NCBI GenBank assembly: GCA_035626515.1
Contig: DASPNM010000023.1
Span: 165,693-229,692, forward strand
Origin: DASPNM01 sp035626515
GTDB lineage: Bacteria > Bacteroidota > Bacteroidia > Chitinophagales > Chitinophagaceae
DNA length: 64,000 nucleotides
Reading direction: 5' to 3'
Shown here: positions 40,095 through 49,572 of the stretch, in pieces
Layout: each line of letters starts with the position of its first letter
How positions within the stretch are numbered: position 1 is the first letter of the stretch
Translations under genes and position numbers: made by a program
Notes under the pieces: generated by a model
What the model was told of the DNA's origin: nothing
The model's input: the letters and a program-made list of their open reading frames with translations, nothing else
The model's database searches: none

Positions 40095-40430
40095 CTATCC
40101 GATCTTCCTGCCGTTGCCCACGGGTTTGTCGGGAGTCAATAAAATTATGTCATTGCGATCGTCGTATACGCCCAGTACCAGGCACTCGCTCATGAAGCCT
40201 GCAATATTCTTCGGCGCAAAATTCACAACGGCAATCACCTGCCTGTTGATCAAATCCGTCGTGCTGTAATGGGCGGTAATCTGTGCAGAAGAGCGGCGCA
40301 GTCCCAATTCAGGACCGAAATCAATATCGAGCTGATAGGAGGGTTTTCGGGCGCGTGCAAATTCCCTCGCGGCGACGATGGTCCCGACGCGGATATCAAT
40401 TTTTTCGAAATCGCTCCAGGTGATTTGCAT
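40095..40430 (-). CDS. tRNA-binding OB-fold protein (CsaA-like)
   Basis: 111 residues of the EMAP/CsaA tRNA-binding type: ITWSDFEKIDIRVGTIVAA at the start, SYQLDIDFGPELGLRRSSAQ, and the C-terminal VNFAPKNIAGFMSECLVLG. CsaA proteins act as export-linked chaperones or tRNA binders in other bacteria; the role here is not shown. Upstream gene of a two-gene unit with ogt. Confidence 0.88.
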   Translation of the reverse strand: MQITWSDFEKIDIRVGTIVAAREFARARKPSYQLDIDFGPELGLRRSSAQITAHYSTTDLINRQVIAVVNFAPKNIAGFMSECLVLGVYDDRNDIILLTPDKPVGNGRKIG

Positions 40431-40477
40431 ATTGCGGCAGCAATTTAAACTTCCCTATCTTAACTGAAAATTTTCTT

Positions 40478-41920
40478 ATGCCTGAGGAAAACAAGCCTGG
40501 ATCCTCTTCCCGGCGGCGATTCATACGAAATGCTGCGATTACGGGCACTGCTTTTTTCATCGTTCCGAGGCATGTTCTCGGCCGCGGATACGTGGCGCCG
40601 AGCGATAAATTGAACATTGCCGGTATTGGCGTGGGAGGAAAGGGAGGCGGGGACCTGGTGGAATTTGCCAAAAGTCCAAACGTGAATATCGTCGCGCTCT
40701 GCGATGTGGACGACCGGCAGGCCGCGAAATCGAGGGAGCGCTTCCCTCGTGCATCGTATTACCGGGATTTTCGTGTGATGCTGGAGAAAGAGAAGAACCA
40801 CATTGACGCCTGCTCCATATCGACGCCGGACAACACCCACGCCGTAGCCACGCTCGCGGCGATGCAGCTCGGCAAACACGTTTATACGCAGAAGCCGCTC
40901 ACACATGATATTTACGAGGCGCGGATCCTCACCCAGGCAGTGAAGAAATACAAAGTGGTCACGCAGATGGGCAACCAGGGAGGTTCCGGCGATGGGGTGC
41001 GTCGTGCCAAGGAGATGATCGACGGGGGATTAATAGGCAGAGTGCTCGAAGCGCATGCCTGGACCAATCGTCCCGTTTGGCCGCAGGGTTTGCCCACGCC
41101 GTCGGGAAAATATGACGTGCCGCCCGGGCTTGACTGGGATGGCTGGCTCGGTCCCGCGAAATATGTGGAGTATAACCCCGTCTACCACCCGTTCAACTGG
41201 CGTGGGTGGTGGGCATTCGGTACCGGTGCCCTCGGCGACATGGCCTGCCACATCATGGACCCGATTTTCCGCATTCTGCCGATCGATTACCCGGATTCTG
41301 CGGAATGCAGCGTAGTGAACACCTGGAAAGACATGTGGGCGGAAGCGAATTACGCCGAAAGCGCTCCGGCCGCTTCCATCATCCACCTCAATTACCCGCG
41401 CAGAAAGGGAAAGGGGAGCATTCGCGTTTCCTGGTATGACGGCGGGCTGCTGCCCGAGCGACCTGAAGAACTGCTGCCCGGAGAGCCGTTTGGAAACTGG
41501 GACGGCGGCGTACTTTTCATTGGGCGCCGCGGGAAACTGCTGCTCGATTGTTACGGCGCGAATCCGAGGCTGCTTCCCACGCGGCTCATGCAGGAAAAGC
41601 GGATGCCGAAAGAAAAAATCAAACGCGTGCCGGAAGGTCACTACCTGCAGTGGGTGAATGCCTGCATCGCAGGGTATGGAAAAGCCGAAACCAGTTCTCC
41701 GTTCGAATTTGCGGGACCTTTCACGGAGAGCATTCTCATGGGAAATTTGGCCATCCGGAGCTGGATGCTGCGAAACCCGAATCTTACGGGCTGGGATGAT
41801 AAATACCTCGGACGCAAGAAACTGTTATGGGACGCGCAAAACATGAAGGTGACGAATTTTGACGAAGCGAACCAGTTTGTGAGGCGAGAGTACCGTGACG
41901 GATGGAACCTGACGCTCTGA
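40478..41920 (+). CDS. Gfo/Idh/MocA family oxidoreductase with Tat signal
   Basis: 480 residues. A twin-arginine signal is seen at the start (SSRRRFIRNAAITGTAFFIV), so export is predicted. The Rossmann motif LNIAGIGVGGKGGGDLVE (about 48) binds NAD(P), followed by EKPLT-type segment reading YTQKPLTHDI (about 146, catalytic Lys) and the family's second domain (GALGDMACHIMDP near 250). Tat-exported Gfo/Idh/MocA enzymes with a bound cofactor are frequent in Bacteroidota and act on sugars or glycosides; the substrate is not predictable. It directly abuts the convergent SirB1-like gene. Confidence 0.88.
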   Translation: MPEENKPGSSSRRRFIRNAAITGTAFFIVPRHVLGRGYVAPSDKLNIAGIGVGGKGGGDLVEFAKSPNVNIVALCDVDDRQAAKSRERFPRASYYRDFRVMLEKEKNHIDACSISTPDNTHAVATLAAMQLGKHVYTQKPLTHDIYEARILTQAVKKYKVVTQMGNQGGSGDGVRRAKEMIDGGLIGRVLEAHAWTNRPVWPQGLPTPSGKYDVPPGLDWDGWLGPAKYVEYNPVYHPFNWRGWWAFGTGALGDMACHIMDPIFRILPIDYPDSAECSVVNTWKDMWAEANYAESAPAASIIHLNYPRRKGKGSIRVSWYDGGLLPERPEELLPGEPFGNWDGGVLFIGRRGKLLLDCYGANPRLLPTRLMQEKRMPKEKIKRVPEGHYLQWVNACIAGYGKAETSSPFEFAGPFTESILMGNLAIRSWMLRNPNLTGWDDKYLGRKKLLWDAQNMKVTNFDEANQFVRREYRDGWNLTL

Positions 41921-42787
41921 TCAGTCGAGCAGCCGGGCGAGGTCCTGGAGCTCGCTCAGTTTGAGCCGGTCCTTGTCGTTGTCGAAGCACTTGCTGAATT
42001 CTTCCAGAAGCTGCTGAATCACTTTCTTGTTCGAGAGTGGCTTGAAATAGGTGCCGACGGGCGGAACGGAGATTCTCCGGAAATAACTTTCCACATCCTG
42101 GTGCGTGAATACCTGTCCCGAGCTGGGGTCGATGAAGAATTCAATCTTGTTCGACGGGTTCGGAAGATCTTCCTGGGAATACCCGGGGCGGAAATAAGCT
42201 ACGATAAACTGTTTCGGTATGTGGATTGCTTTTACGGGTATGTCGAGCAGTTCACACAAAAGAATATACAGGATTCCGTTGCTGATCTGGTTTCCCCGTT
42301 TTGTCTCCAGCGTTTTATGGAGGAGGAACTCGTTCGTTTCCTTGTAATTGATTTCACCTCCCTTAAGTCCATAGTAACTGTACAAAATACTGGTGACGAT
42401 ATTAATCTGCTCGAGCGGAGTGAGGTAATTATTCAGTTCGAGCCAGATGTTGCGCCGGATCTTTTCAATTTCCTGCAGCACGGGCGTGGTAGCCAGGTCG
42501 GGGTAATGAAATTTACTGACGAGAAGCGCGCCGAGCATCAGATCGTGGTGGCCTGAAACACTCCATTGCCGGAGGTCTTCGGCGAGATCGCGATAATGAA
42601 GCCGGTGAATAAGAAGCTCGATACGTTCCTGCGTAGCTTCATCCGGAGTTGTTTCCCATAAATGCTCCAGGTTGGGGATGATGGGTTTTCCGTAATCCAC
42701 GATCTTCTGCGACACGACGTCAAAAACTTCCTGGTCGGGATCATCAATGAGATGCAGCAGGGCGGCTATTTCATTGTTGGTTTCCAT
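41921..42787 (-). CDS. SirB1-type transglutaminase-like protein
   Basis: 288 residues. The N-terminal part is a helical repeat-like region (AALLHLIDDPDQEVFDVVSQ) as in HEAT-type modules, then the transglutaminase-related core with LTPLEQINIVTSILYSYYG, ETKRGNQISNGILYILLCE (about 165; Asn-Gly region without a clear Cys nucleophile) and FFIDPSSGQVFTHQ. Related to SirB1/YchA-type proteins of unknown activity. Cytoplasmic. Stop adjacent to the convergent oxidoreductase stop. Confidence 0.78.
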   Translation of the reverse strand: METNNEIAALLHLIDDPDQEVFDVVSQKIVDYGKPIIPNLEHLWETTPDEATQERIELLIHRLHYRDLAEDLRQWSVSGHHDLMLGALLVSKFHYPDLATTPVLQEIEKIRRNIWLELNNYLTPLEQINIVTSILYSYYGLKGGEINYKETNEFLLHKTLETKRGNQISNGILYILLCELLDIPVKAIHIPKQFIVAYFRPGYSQEDLPNPSNKIEFFIDPSSGQVFTHQDVESYFRRISVPPVGTYFKPLSNKKVIQQLLEEFSKCFDNDKDRLKLSELQDLARLLD

Positions 42788-42900
42788 GTGGCGGCATTCG
42801 GTTGATTAAAATTCCATGTTACAAACGAATAAGTGCAGTGAAAATTTTCCACAACTGGGGAAAGACTGCTAAAAATGGAAAGGCAAAATGTAAGCCGAAG

Positions 42901-43644
42901 TTATTTTTTGCGGGCGACGACCATCCAGTCCCAGGGCCGGGGTTCTTGCAGCCATTTGGGTGGCTTGCGGAATTCGGTGTCCCATCCGTATTCGATTTTC
43001 CGGAATTCTTCGGTGACCAGATTCTCGCGGCTGAGCAAAAGCTGGAGTTCTTCCTTCAAATAATGCTTGGTGGCCACATCGTCGATCTCCGCATTTCCCT
43101 GCCTGATGTGTTTCCAGCTGGATCGCACGCGGCGCGTTGAAAGTTCGCGGTGCAGGATTTCGCGATCGATCTTCCACTGGTGGGAAATAATGCTGGCAAG
43201 CATGTACGACTCGAGCGAAGGAACCGTCAGAATCAGTGACCCGTTCTTCTTGAGACAACGGGGGAGGGCACGAAAAAAAGCAGTGCGCTCTTTTACCGAA
43301 GGAGTCAGGATCGCATTGATGCAAATCGCCACATCGCAGGCGGGAAGCTTTGCCCGGGCGGACATGTTCACGCGACGATATTCGATATTCGGCAGGCCGG
43401 CGTGCAGACCCTTCGCAATTTCGAGGTTGCGGGCGGAGATATCGATTGCATATACCTTTTTGAATAACGGCGACAGCACGGGGAGCCATTTGCCGATGGC
43501 GCATCCGATATCCATGACCGTTTTGGCGGGGTCGGCAAACTGCCTGATTGTTTTCCGGATAATGGCCTTCCTGTCGTGGGCCAGCACATCGAAGATCTCG
43601 TCGGAATAGGAGGGTGCGATCTTTTCCCAGTAGGAACGTTTCAT
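42901..43644 (-). CDS. Class I SAM-dependent methyltransferase
   Basis: 247 residues from ATG 43644 (the longer frame to 43743 overlaps topA and has no conserved content). Motif I is VMDIGCAIGKWLPVLSPLF near 40, the acidic loop AIDIS near 63, and post-I DVAICINAILTP near 100. The start KRSYWEKIAPSYSDEIFDV is typical of small-molecule methyltransferases of the UbiE-like type. Begins 8 bp after topA ends, so cotranscribed; substrate unknown. Confidence 0.85.
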   Translation of the reverse strand: MKRSYWEKIAPSYSDEIFDVLAHDRKAIIRKTIRQFADPAKTVMDIGCAIGKWLPVLSPLFKKVYAIDISARNLEIAKGLHAGLPNIEYRRVNMSARAKLPACDVAICINAILTPSVKERTAFFRALPRCLKKNGSLILTVPSLESYMLASIISHQWKIDREILHRELSTRRVRSSWKHIRQGNAEIDDVATKHYLKEELQLLLSRENLVTEEFRKIEYGWDTEFRKPPKWLQEPRPWDWMVVARKK

Positions 43645-43652
43645 CAGCCTGG

Positions 43653-46208
43653 TTATTTCTTTTTCCGCGGGGCGGCTCTTTTCTTCGCAGCGGTCTTCTT
43701 CTCTTTTTTCGCAAACGCACCCGGAATCTCCGCTGCGATCCACTGTTTTGCCTGTTCGAGTGAAATATTTTTCAGCTCTTCGGGCGTGTATTTGCCGTCG
43801 TCCGGTTTGCGGGGAATTTTAACGATCTTTTTCCCAAAACGGATTACAGGTCCCCACCGGGCATTTTCGACGGAAATTTTTTCTTCGGGCCACTGCAGGA
43901 TATAGCGCTGGCTTTCTTTTTCCACTTTCGCGCCGATAAGCTCTTCCATTTCCTGCTGGGTTAGCGCCTCGAAATTGTACCGTTTCGGAACGTTAACGAA
44001 AATGTTATTCCATTTCAGGTAAGGCCCAAAACGCCCGCGGCCTTTGGTGATGGGCTTCCCTTCATAATATCCTACGGGTGCGTCGGCTCTGACTTTCTGC
44101 TGGATGAGCTGGACCGCCTTTTCCAGCGTTACCGACGCGACCTCGGTACCGCGCGGAATAGAAATGAATTCCTCGCCCCATTTCACATACGGGCCGTAAC
44201 GGCCAACGCCTACGGAAATGTCGCGGCCCTCGTACCGGCCGAGCGTATCCTGCTGCCGAAATAGCTGCAATGCCTGCTCCAGCGTAATGGTCTCGATGCT
44301 CTGACCGGGGTTAAGCTTGGCAAATCTTGGTTTTTCCTCTTCTTCCGCGCTTCCGATCTGCACCATGGGCCCGTAGCGCCCCATGCGCGCCACGACCGGC
44401 TTGCCGGAGTCCGGGTCCAGTCCGAGCTCGCGTTCCCCTTTCGCGCGTTCTGCCGTTTCAATTGTCTTTTCAACATCTTTCTTGAAAGGGAGGTAGAAGT
44501 CATCGATCATCTGGTTCCATTTCATCTTTCCCTCGGCCACTTCGTCAAACTCCTCTTCGATGCGCGCCGTAAACCCATAATCCATGATATCATCAAAGTA
44601 TTTGTTCAGGAAATCCGTCACTACCAGGCCCAGGTCGGTGGGAAACAACTTTCCTTTCTCTGCGCCCGTGATTTCCTGCTCCACATCAGGCACCACCCGG
44701 TCGTTTTTCAGTACGAAGACGCGAAGCGTACGTTTGGTGCCTTCCTTTTCCCTCTTTTCGACGTAGCCCCGTTTAAGTATCGTGGAGATGGTGGGCGCGT
44801 ATGTCGAAGGCCGGCCGATCCCGAGTTCTTCAAGTTTTTTAACGAGGGAAGCTTCGGTGTAGCGCGGAAGCGGCCGGCTGAAGCGTTCCGTTGCTTTCAT
44901 GTGGCTGAGCGGAACCTGCTGTCCGACCGCAAGCGGAGGCAACATCCCTTCCTGGGTTTCGTCTTCTGTTTCGTCGTCGTCGCGGTCCTCACGGTACACT
45001 TTCAGAAACCCGTCGAATTTCAGTACTTCCCCGGTAGCCGTAAGCTGTTCGCGGTTGGTGGAGATCTCGATCTTCGCTACGGTTTTTTCCAGCTCCGCAT
45101 CAGCCATTTGCGAAGCCATGGTCCTTTTCCAGATCAGCTCGTACAGTTTTTTCCAGTCCGTCTCCTGTACCGTAGTGTTGCTCATGTAAGTTGGGCGGAT
45201 GGCTTCGTGTGCTTCCTGCGCGGATGCGCTCCGGTTGCGAAAGGTCCGAAACTGGTGGTACTGCTCACCGTAGAGGCTTTTCACAGTCCGCGTAATATCT
45301 CCCAGGGCAGTGTTGCTGAGATTCACGCTGTCGGTTCGCATGTAAGTAATGTGCCCGTTCTCGTACAGTTTCTGCGCGATCAGCATCGTGCGGGCAACGC
45401 CATATCCGAGCTTCCGGGATGCTTCCTGCTGGAGGGTGGAGGTGGTAAAAGGCGGGGCGGGGGAACGCTTGCCCGGCTTCACCTGCACATCCACGACTGT
45501 GTAGGTAGCGCCGATGCAGGACTTAAGAAACTTTTCGGCTTCTTCTGCGCCAGAATAACGGCCGCCTTCCGCCTTGAACTGAAAAGTTTTTCCTGATTCA
45601 TCGCGCGGTGCGAATTGCGCTTCCAGCCGGAACTGGCTCGTCGGAGTGAAAGCGTTGATCTCGCGCTCACGTTCTGCAATGAGTCGCACCGCGACGCTCT
45701 GCACCCGCCCGGCGCTTAGGTTATTCCGCATGCTGATTTTCCGCCAGAGCACGGGACTCAGCTCGAACCCCACGATCCGGTCCAGGATGCGCCTGGCCTG
45801 TTGCGCGTTCACCAGGTTCATATCCACCGTCCTCGGGTTCTCGATAGCTTCCAGGATCGCGGGCTTTGTGATCTCGTGGAAAACGATGCGTTTGGTTTGT
45901 TTCGGATCCAGGCCAAGCACCTCGCAGAGATGCCAGCTGATCGCTTCACCCTCGCGGTCTTCGTCCGTCGCCAGCCAGACTTCATCCGATTTTTTTGCAA
46001 GCCGGCGGAGGTCAGCTACCACTTTTTCCTTGTCGGGAGGAACGATGTAAGAAGGCTCGTACTTTTTCCCAATGTTGATTCCCATGCCCGCCTTCTCCAG
46101 GTCGCGGATATGCCCGTAGCAGCTTTTGACCTCAAAGTCCTTCCCAAGTATCTTTTCAATGGTCTTCGCTTTCGCAGGGCTCTCGACTATCAACAGGTTC
46201 TTCGGCAT
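43653..46208 (-). CDS. topA: DNA topoisomerase I
   Basis: Type IA topoisomerase relaxing negative supercoils. 851 residues: Toprim domain at the N-terminus (NLLIVESPAKAKTIEKILGK; DEDREGEAISWH near 80), the core with catalytic Tyr in GHITYMRTDSVNLS near 300, and GIGRPSTYAPTI near 470. In place of classical zinc ribbons the C-terminal third has three or four repeats with GxYGPMVQIG / GRYGPYVKWG / GRFGPYLKW, and a Lys-rich tail (KKEKKTAAKKRAAPRKKK). Such tails are common in Bacteroidota. Start ATG 46208. Confidence 0.97.
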   Translation of the reverse strand: MPKNLLIVESPAKAKTIEKILGKDFEVKSCYGHIRDLEKAGMGINIGKKYEPSYIVPPDKEKVVADLRRLAKKSDEVWLATDEDREGEAISWHLCEVLGLDPKQTKRIVFHEITKPAILEAIENPRTVDMNLVNAQQARRILDRIVGFELSPVLWRKISMRNNLSAGRVQSVAVRLIAEREREINAFTPTSQFRLEAQFAPRDESGKTFQFKAEGGRYSGAEEAEKFLKSCIGATYTVVDVQVKPGKRSPAPPFTTSTLQQEASRKLGYGVARTMLIAQKLYENGHITYMRTDSVNLSNTALGDITRTVKSLYGEQYHQFRTFRNRSASAQEAHEAIRPTYMSNTTVQETDWKKLYELIWKRTMASQMADAELEKTVAKIEISTNREQLTATGEVLKFDGFLKVYREDRDDDETEDETQEGMLPPLAVGQQVPLSHMKATERFSRPLPRYTEASLVKKLEELGIGRPSTYAPTISTILKRGYVEKREKEGTKRTLRVFVLKNDRVVPDVEQEITGAEKGKLFPTDLGLVVTDFLNKYFDDIMDYGFTARIEEEFDEVAEGKMKWNQMIDDFYLPFKKDVEKTIETAERAKGERELGLDPDSGKPVVARMGRYGPMVQIGSAEEEEKPRFAKLNPGQSIETITLEQALQLFRQQDTLGRYEGRDISVGVGRYGPYVKWGEEFISIPRGTEVASVTLEKAVQLIQQKVRADAPVGYYEGKPITKGRGRFGPYLKWNNIFVNVPKRYNFEALTQQEMEELIGAKVEKESQRYILQWPEEKISVENARWGPVIRFGKKIVKIPRKPDDGKYTPEELKNISLEQAKQWIAAEIPGAFAKKEKKTAAKKRAAPRKKK

Positions 46209-46416
46209 GTCGGTTACTCCATATTATATTATGTCTTGCTGTTGCAAGCTCTGTTTGCCCCGAAGCAGTTTTCTTACGGTGCTGATGCGATCCGGCATCG
46301 CTTCACCTAACAGGCTGCACTTCGTCAGGTTCCGGGAGGCGCGGCCTGGGTTCGCGTTGTTTCGGCAGGCGCGGCAAGTTAAAGCAAGAATAAGGAATTT
46401 CCGGAGAAAGGGATTT

Positions 46417-47115
46417 TCACCTCGCTGGTCTGTACATTGAAACAACAAGCCCCGTGATTTTTCCCGCCCAGCGTGCGTATTCTTTGCCGGAAGGATGCAA
46501 TCCATCTGCAGCAAGCAGGCTTTGTTCGTTCCCGGCCTCACGTGTCCAGTGTGTGATGCTCAGATAATGAACATCCATTTCCGACGAGATAACGGCGTTC
46601 GCACGGTTGTATTCATCAATTTCATTCGCGATCCGCTGCCGGTCCCGGCCTTCAGCAAACGGAGTCACACCCCAGTCCGGGATGGACAGCACGATTACGT
46701 GTCCCTTGTCGCCGCCTGCAAACTGGATAGAGCGTTGCAATAGTTCGCGGAATTCACCTTCATACTCGCTCACCGGCCGGCCGCGGTACTGGTCGTTCAC
46801 TCCAATGAGGAGAGTGACCAGTTCATATTTCGTCAGAAAGGGGTCATGCGTTGCCGCCTCTTCGATGGCCGAACGCAGCTCGTCGGTGGTCCAGCCGGTT
46901 TTCGCCACGATCCGGGGATCCGCGAAGGGAAGCCCCTCCGCCCGTAACAGACGCGCGGCCTGGTTGGGAAAATTTGCGGCGACGGGCACAGATTCCCCGA
47001 TCGTGTAAGAATCCCCGAGCGCGAGGTATTGCAGTTGATTTTCGTTGCCCACAGCGAACCGGCACTGTCCGAATGCCAGGAATAAGAATGCAAATATCGG
47101 GGCAGCGATTCCCAC
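46417..47115 (-). CDS. SGNH/GDSL hydrolase
   Basis: 232 residues from GTG 47115 with a signal peptide (MGIAAPIFAFLFLAFGQCRF). Block I is LALGDSYTIGE (catalytic Ser), block III LLIGVNDQYRG (GxND) and block V DGLHPSGKEYARWA (Asp/His), the full SGNH set. Acts as a periplasmic or surface lipase/esterase or carbohydrate deacetylase; substrate unknown. Divergent from the DUF2520 gene (47162). Confidence 0.9.
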   Translation of the reverse strand: MGIAAPIFAFLFLAFGQCRFAVGNENQLQYLALGDSYTIGESVPVAANFPNQAARLLRAEGLPFADPRIVAKTGWTTDELRSAIEEAATHDPFLTKYELVTLLIGVNDQYRGRPVSEYEGEFRELLQRSIQFAGGDKGHVIVLSIPDWGVTPFAEGRDRQRIANEIDEYNRANAVISSEMDVHYLSITHWTREAGNEQSLLAADGLHPSGKEYARWAGKITGLVVSMYRPAR

Positions 47116-47161
47116 AGGCTCGAATTATTTTACACTAATTTCATACGCAATTCAGAGTAAA

Positions 47162-47920
47162 ATGGATTTGGTCCTTATTGGTTCGGGAAATGTGGCGGCT
47201 GTACTGGGCCGAAAATTCATCGCGGCGGGCCACCACATCCTGCAAATTGTGGGCAGAAACGCGTCCGCCGCAAGCGAACTCGCGTACGAGTGGGATACCG
47301 TCTCCACCAATTATCTCAGTGCGATCAACCGCTCGGCCGACGTGTACCTGATTGCGGTTCCCGACGACCAGGTAAAGGAAGTGGCGAAGGACCTGCAGCT
47401 GCCCGATCGGGTCGTGGCCCATACGGCGGCCTCGGTGTCTATGAATGTGCTGGCGGCGGTAACTCCCCACCACGGAGTTTTTTATCCTCTGCAATCACTG
47501 CGCCGCGATATGACCGTGATCCCCGAAATTCCCATTTTTTTCCAGGGCAGCGATGCCCTTGCGCGGCGGAGGCTCGAGAAGCTGGCATTCAGTATTTCCG
47601 GCAGGCAGGCAAAAGAAATTGACGAGGACCACCGGTCACGGTTGCATGTTGCCGCGGTGACAGTTAATAATTTCACCAATCATTTGTTTGCGCTTGCTGA
47701 GGATTATTGCAGAAAAGAGGGGCTTGAATTCCGTCATTTGCTCCCGCTGATCGAAGAAACGATTACGCGGCTCAGGCAATATTCGCCGGCTGCTCTGCAA
47801 ACCGGTCCCGCAGTGCGGCACGACGACGACACGGTCAGGAAGCACCTGGAAATACTGAACGCTCATCCGCGGCTGAAAAAAATTTACCAGGTTTTCACGG
47901 AAAGCATACGGCAGGGCTAA
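47162..47920 (+). CDS. Rossmann-type oxidoreductase-like protein (DUF2520)
   Basis: 252 residues from ATG 47162. N-terminal NAD(P)-binding fold: LVLIGSGNVAAVLGRKFIAAGH with GSGNVA, then VYLIAVPDDQVKEV and VVAHTAASVSMNVLA, the layout of the F420/6-phosphogluconate-dehydrogenase-like family with a DUF2520 C-terminal helical half (HRSRLHVAAVTVNNFTNH). Reaction unknown. An upstream in-frame reading to 47045 overlaps the divergent SGNH gene and is not favoured. Confidence 0.85.
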   Translation: MDLVLIGSGNVAAVLGRKFIAAGHHILQIVGRNASAASELAYEWDTVSTNYLSAINRSADVYLIAVPDDQVKEVAKDLQLPDRVVAHTAASVSMNVLAAVTPHHGVFYPLQSLRRDMTVIPEIPIFFQGSDALARRRLEKLAFSISGRQAKEIDEDHRSRLHVAAVTVNNFTNHLFALAEDYCRKEGLEFRHLLPLIEETITRLRQYSPAALQTGPAVRHDDDTVRKHLEILNAHPRLKKIYQVFTESIRQG

Positions 47921-47960
47921 GCATTTCCCAATCCAGTAAGTCCTTTCGTTCGATTTCAGA

Positions 47961-47968
47961 TAATTTTG
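47961..47968 (+). promoter_or_regulatory. -7 element (TAATTTTG) upstream of ferredoxin
   Basis: TAATTTTG matches TAnnTTTG and ends 19 nt before the ATG at 47988. A TTTC at 47944-47947 is closer than the usual -33 spacing. Confidence 0.5.
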
Positions 47969-47987
47969 CAGCCGGAAAAATGAAAGG

Positions 47988-48323
47988 ATGTATTCGGTAA
48001 AATTCAATTTTGAGCAAAAAGGACTGGAGCCGCTTACCCTGGAAGCCGTAGACCCGGGACAATCGTTACTGGAGCTGGCGCTGAAAAACGATATCGAGCT
48101 CCATCACAATTGCGGCGGCGTATGCGCCTGTACCACCTGCCACGTGTATGTCGAAAAAGGGATGGAGTACATTGATGAAATAACGGACCGTGAAGAGGAT
48201 TACATCGATCGCGCAGTAAACCCCAGGCTGAATTCAAGACTGGGCTGCCAGTCGCTCCTGCTGGAAGGAGAAGGCGCGATCGAGGTGACCATTCCCGACC
48301 AGACGCAGTTTTTGGGTGAGTAA
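47988..48323 (+). CDS. fdx: 2Fe-2S ferredoxin, ISC type
   Basis: Electron carrier, typically for Fe-S cluster assembly. 111 residues with the cluster ligands seen as HHNCGGVCACTTCHVYV (Cys-X5-Cys-X2-Cys) and a final Cys in LGCQSLL. The DREEDYIDRA segment matches ISC-type ferredoxins rather than plant type. Followed by iscX after 39 bp, so they are probably one unit. No iscS, iscU or hscA is in the window. Confidence 0.88.
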   Translation: MYSVKFNFEQKGLEPLTLEAVDPGQSLLELALKNDIELHHNCGGVCACTTCHVYVEKGMEYIDEITDREEDYIDRAVNPRLNSRLGCQSLLLEGEGAIEVTIPDQTQFLGE

Positions 48324-48362
48324 GCAAGAATATGAATCAGACTGACACTTCAATTATTACCG

Positions 48363-48602
48363 ATGAGCCATTTTGAACCCCCGATACACTGGAACGACTA
48401 CGAGGACATTGCGCAGAAGCTGTACGAGCGCTTCGGCGATGAGTTCAACGAAGGAAAGATCTATCGGATCCGTTTTACCGACCTCATTGAATGGGTACTC
48501 CAGATCCCCGGCTTCTCGGGAAAAAGGGAGGAATGCAACGAAGGCCACCTGGAAATGATACAAAGCGCCTGGGTCTATGAATGGCGCGACAACCAGAAGT
48601 AA
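48363..48602 (+). CDS. iscX: Fe-S assembly protein IscX
   Basis: Small acidic iron-binding regulator of IscS. 79 residues with the family's pattern: IHWNDYEDIAQKLYERFGDE at the start, then FTDLIEWVLQIPGF and a C-terminal HLEMIQSAWVYEW. Follows the ferredoxin gene, matching the fdx-iscX order of proteobacterial isc operons but without the other isc genes. Confidence 0.88.
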   Translation: MSHFEPPIHWNDYEDIAQKLYERFGDEFNEGKIYRIRFTDLIEWVLQIPGFSGKREECNEGHLEMIQSAWVYEWRDNQK

Positions 48603-48636
48603 CGGAATATCTAATGCGTAATTTTCCGCAAATTTG

Positions 48637-49572
48637 ATGATGCGACTGATCGCAGCATTCCTGAAGCTGGTGCGCCTTCCCAACCTGCTGTTCATAGTAC
48701 TTGCCCAGTTGTTGTTCCAGTTCTGCATTTACACACCCCTTTACGCAAACGAAATTCCGGATGGAGACCGGCTTGGCTTCACCCTCCTGCTGCTCGCCTC
48801 CGTCTGCATCGCCGCCGCCGGGTATATCATCAATGATTATTTCGACGTCAATATAGACGAGGTGAACAAGCCGGGGAAACTGGTCGTGGACAAGATCATC
48901 CACAGGCGCTGGGCGATTGCCTGGCATTTTATGCTCAACAGCCTCGGACTGCTGTTCACGATGCTGGCGCTCCCGCTCCGGGAAAAGTGGTATCTGGTGC
49001 TCGCCAACATGGCGTGTATGGCCCTGCTCTGGTTTTATTCGACCAGCTTCAAACGGCAGCTCCTGGTGGGCAACATCGTCATTTCGTTGCTCAGCGCCTG
49101 GACAATCCTCGTGATCTTTTTTTCCAAACTATCCCTGGCCGATGCCTTCGGCCTGGGTCGCGAACTGCACGACAAATTCTTCCGACTTGCTTTTTTGTAT
49201 GCCGGCTTCGCGTTCATCAGCTCGCTGGTGCGCGAGGCGATCAAGGACCTTGAAGACATGCCGGGCGACGCGCGGTACGGTTGCCGCACCATGCCCCTGG
49301 TCTGGGGTATGCACGCCACCAAAGTATACACCGCAGTCTGGCTCATAGTGCTGATCGCGCTTTTAGTCCTGGTCCAGTTTTACGTGCTTCAGTTCGGCTG
49401 GTGGGAACCTGTTGTTTACAGCGTCGGGCTCATCCTGGCGCCGCTCGGTTATGTACTCGCTACTCTTTTCCGTTCGCAAACGCCGGCGGCATTTCACCGT
49501 CTCAGCAATATCATGAAGCTGGTGATGCTTACCGGTATCGTGTCGATGCTGTTTTTTTGTGTTCGTTTATGA
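48637..49572 (+). CDS. UbiA-type prenyltransferase
   Basis: Integral membrane transferase with about eight spans, 311 residues. The two Asp motifs are IINDYFDVNIDEVNKPGK (about 70) and KDLEDMPGDARYGCRTMP (about 205). The pattern resembles geranylgeranylglycerol-phosphate synthase-like or menaquinone/haem-type UbiA relatives of Bacteroidota; the acceptor cannot be decided. Its stop overlaps the maf start (ATGA). Confidence 0.85.
   Translation: MMRLIAAFLKLVRLPNLLFIVLAQLLFQFCIYTPLYANEIPDGDRLGFTLLLLASVCIAAAGYIINDYFDVNIDEVNKPGKLVVDKIIHRRWAIAWHFMLNSLGLLFTMLALPLREKWYLVLANMACMALLWFYSTSFKRQLLVGNIVISLLSAWTILVIFFSKLSLADAFGLGRELHDKFFRLAFLYAGFAFISSLVREAIKDLEDMPGDARYGCRTMPLVWGMHATKVYTAVWLIVLIALLVLVQFYVLQFGWWEPVVYSVGLILAPLGYVLATLFRSQTPAAFHRLSNIMKLVMLTGIVSMLFFCVRL

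Noticed and set aside
43645..43743. 33-residue N-terminal extension of the methyltransferase
   Set aside because: Overlaps the Lys-rich topA 3' end in another frame and has no methyltransferase features.
46209..46416. Possible RNA gene between topA and the SGNH hydrolase gene
   Set aside because: Only small stems (GATGC/GCATC) and repeated GGCGCGGC words; no known RNA pattern or terminator.
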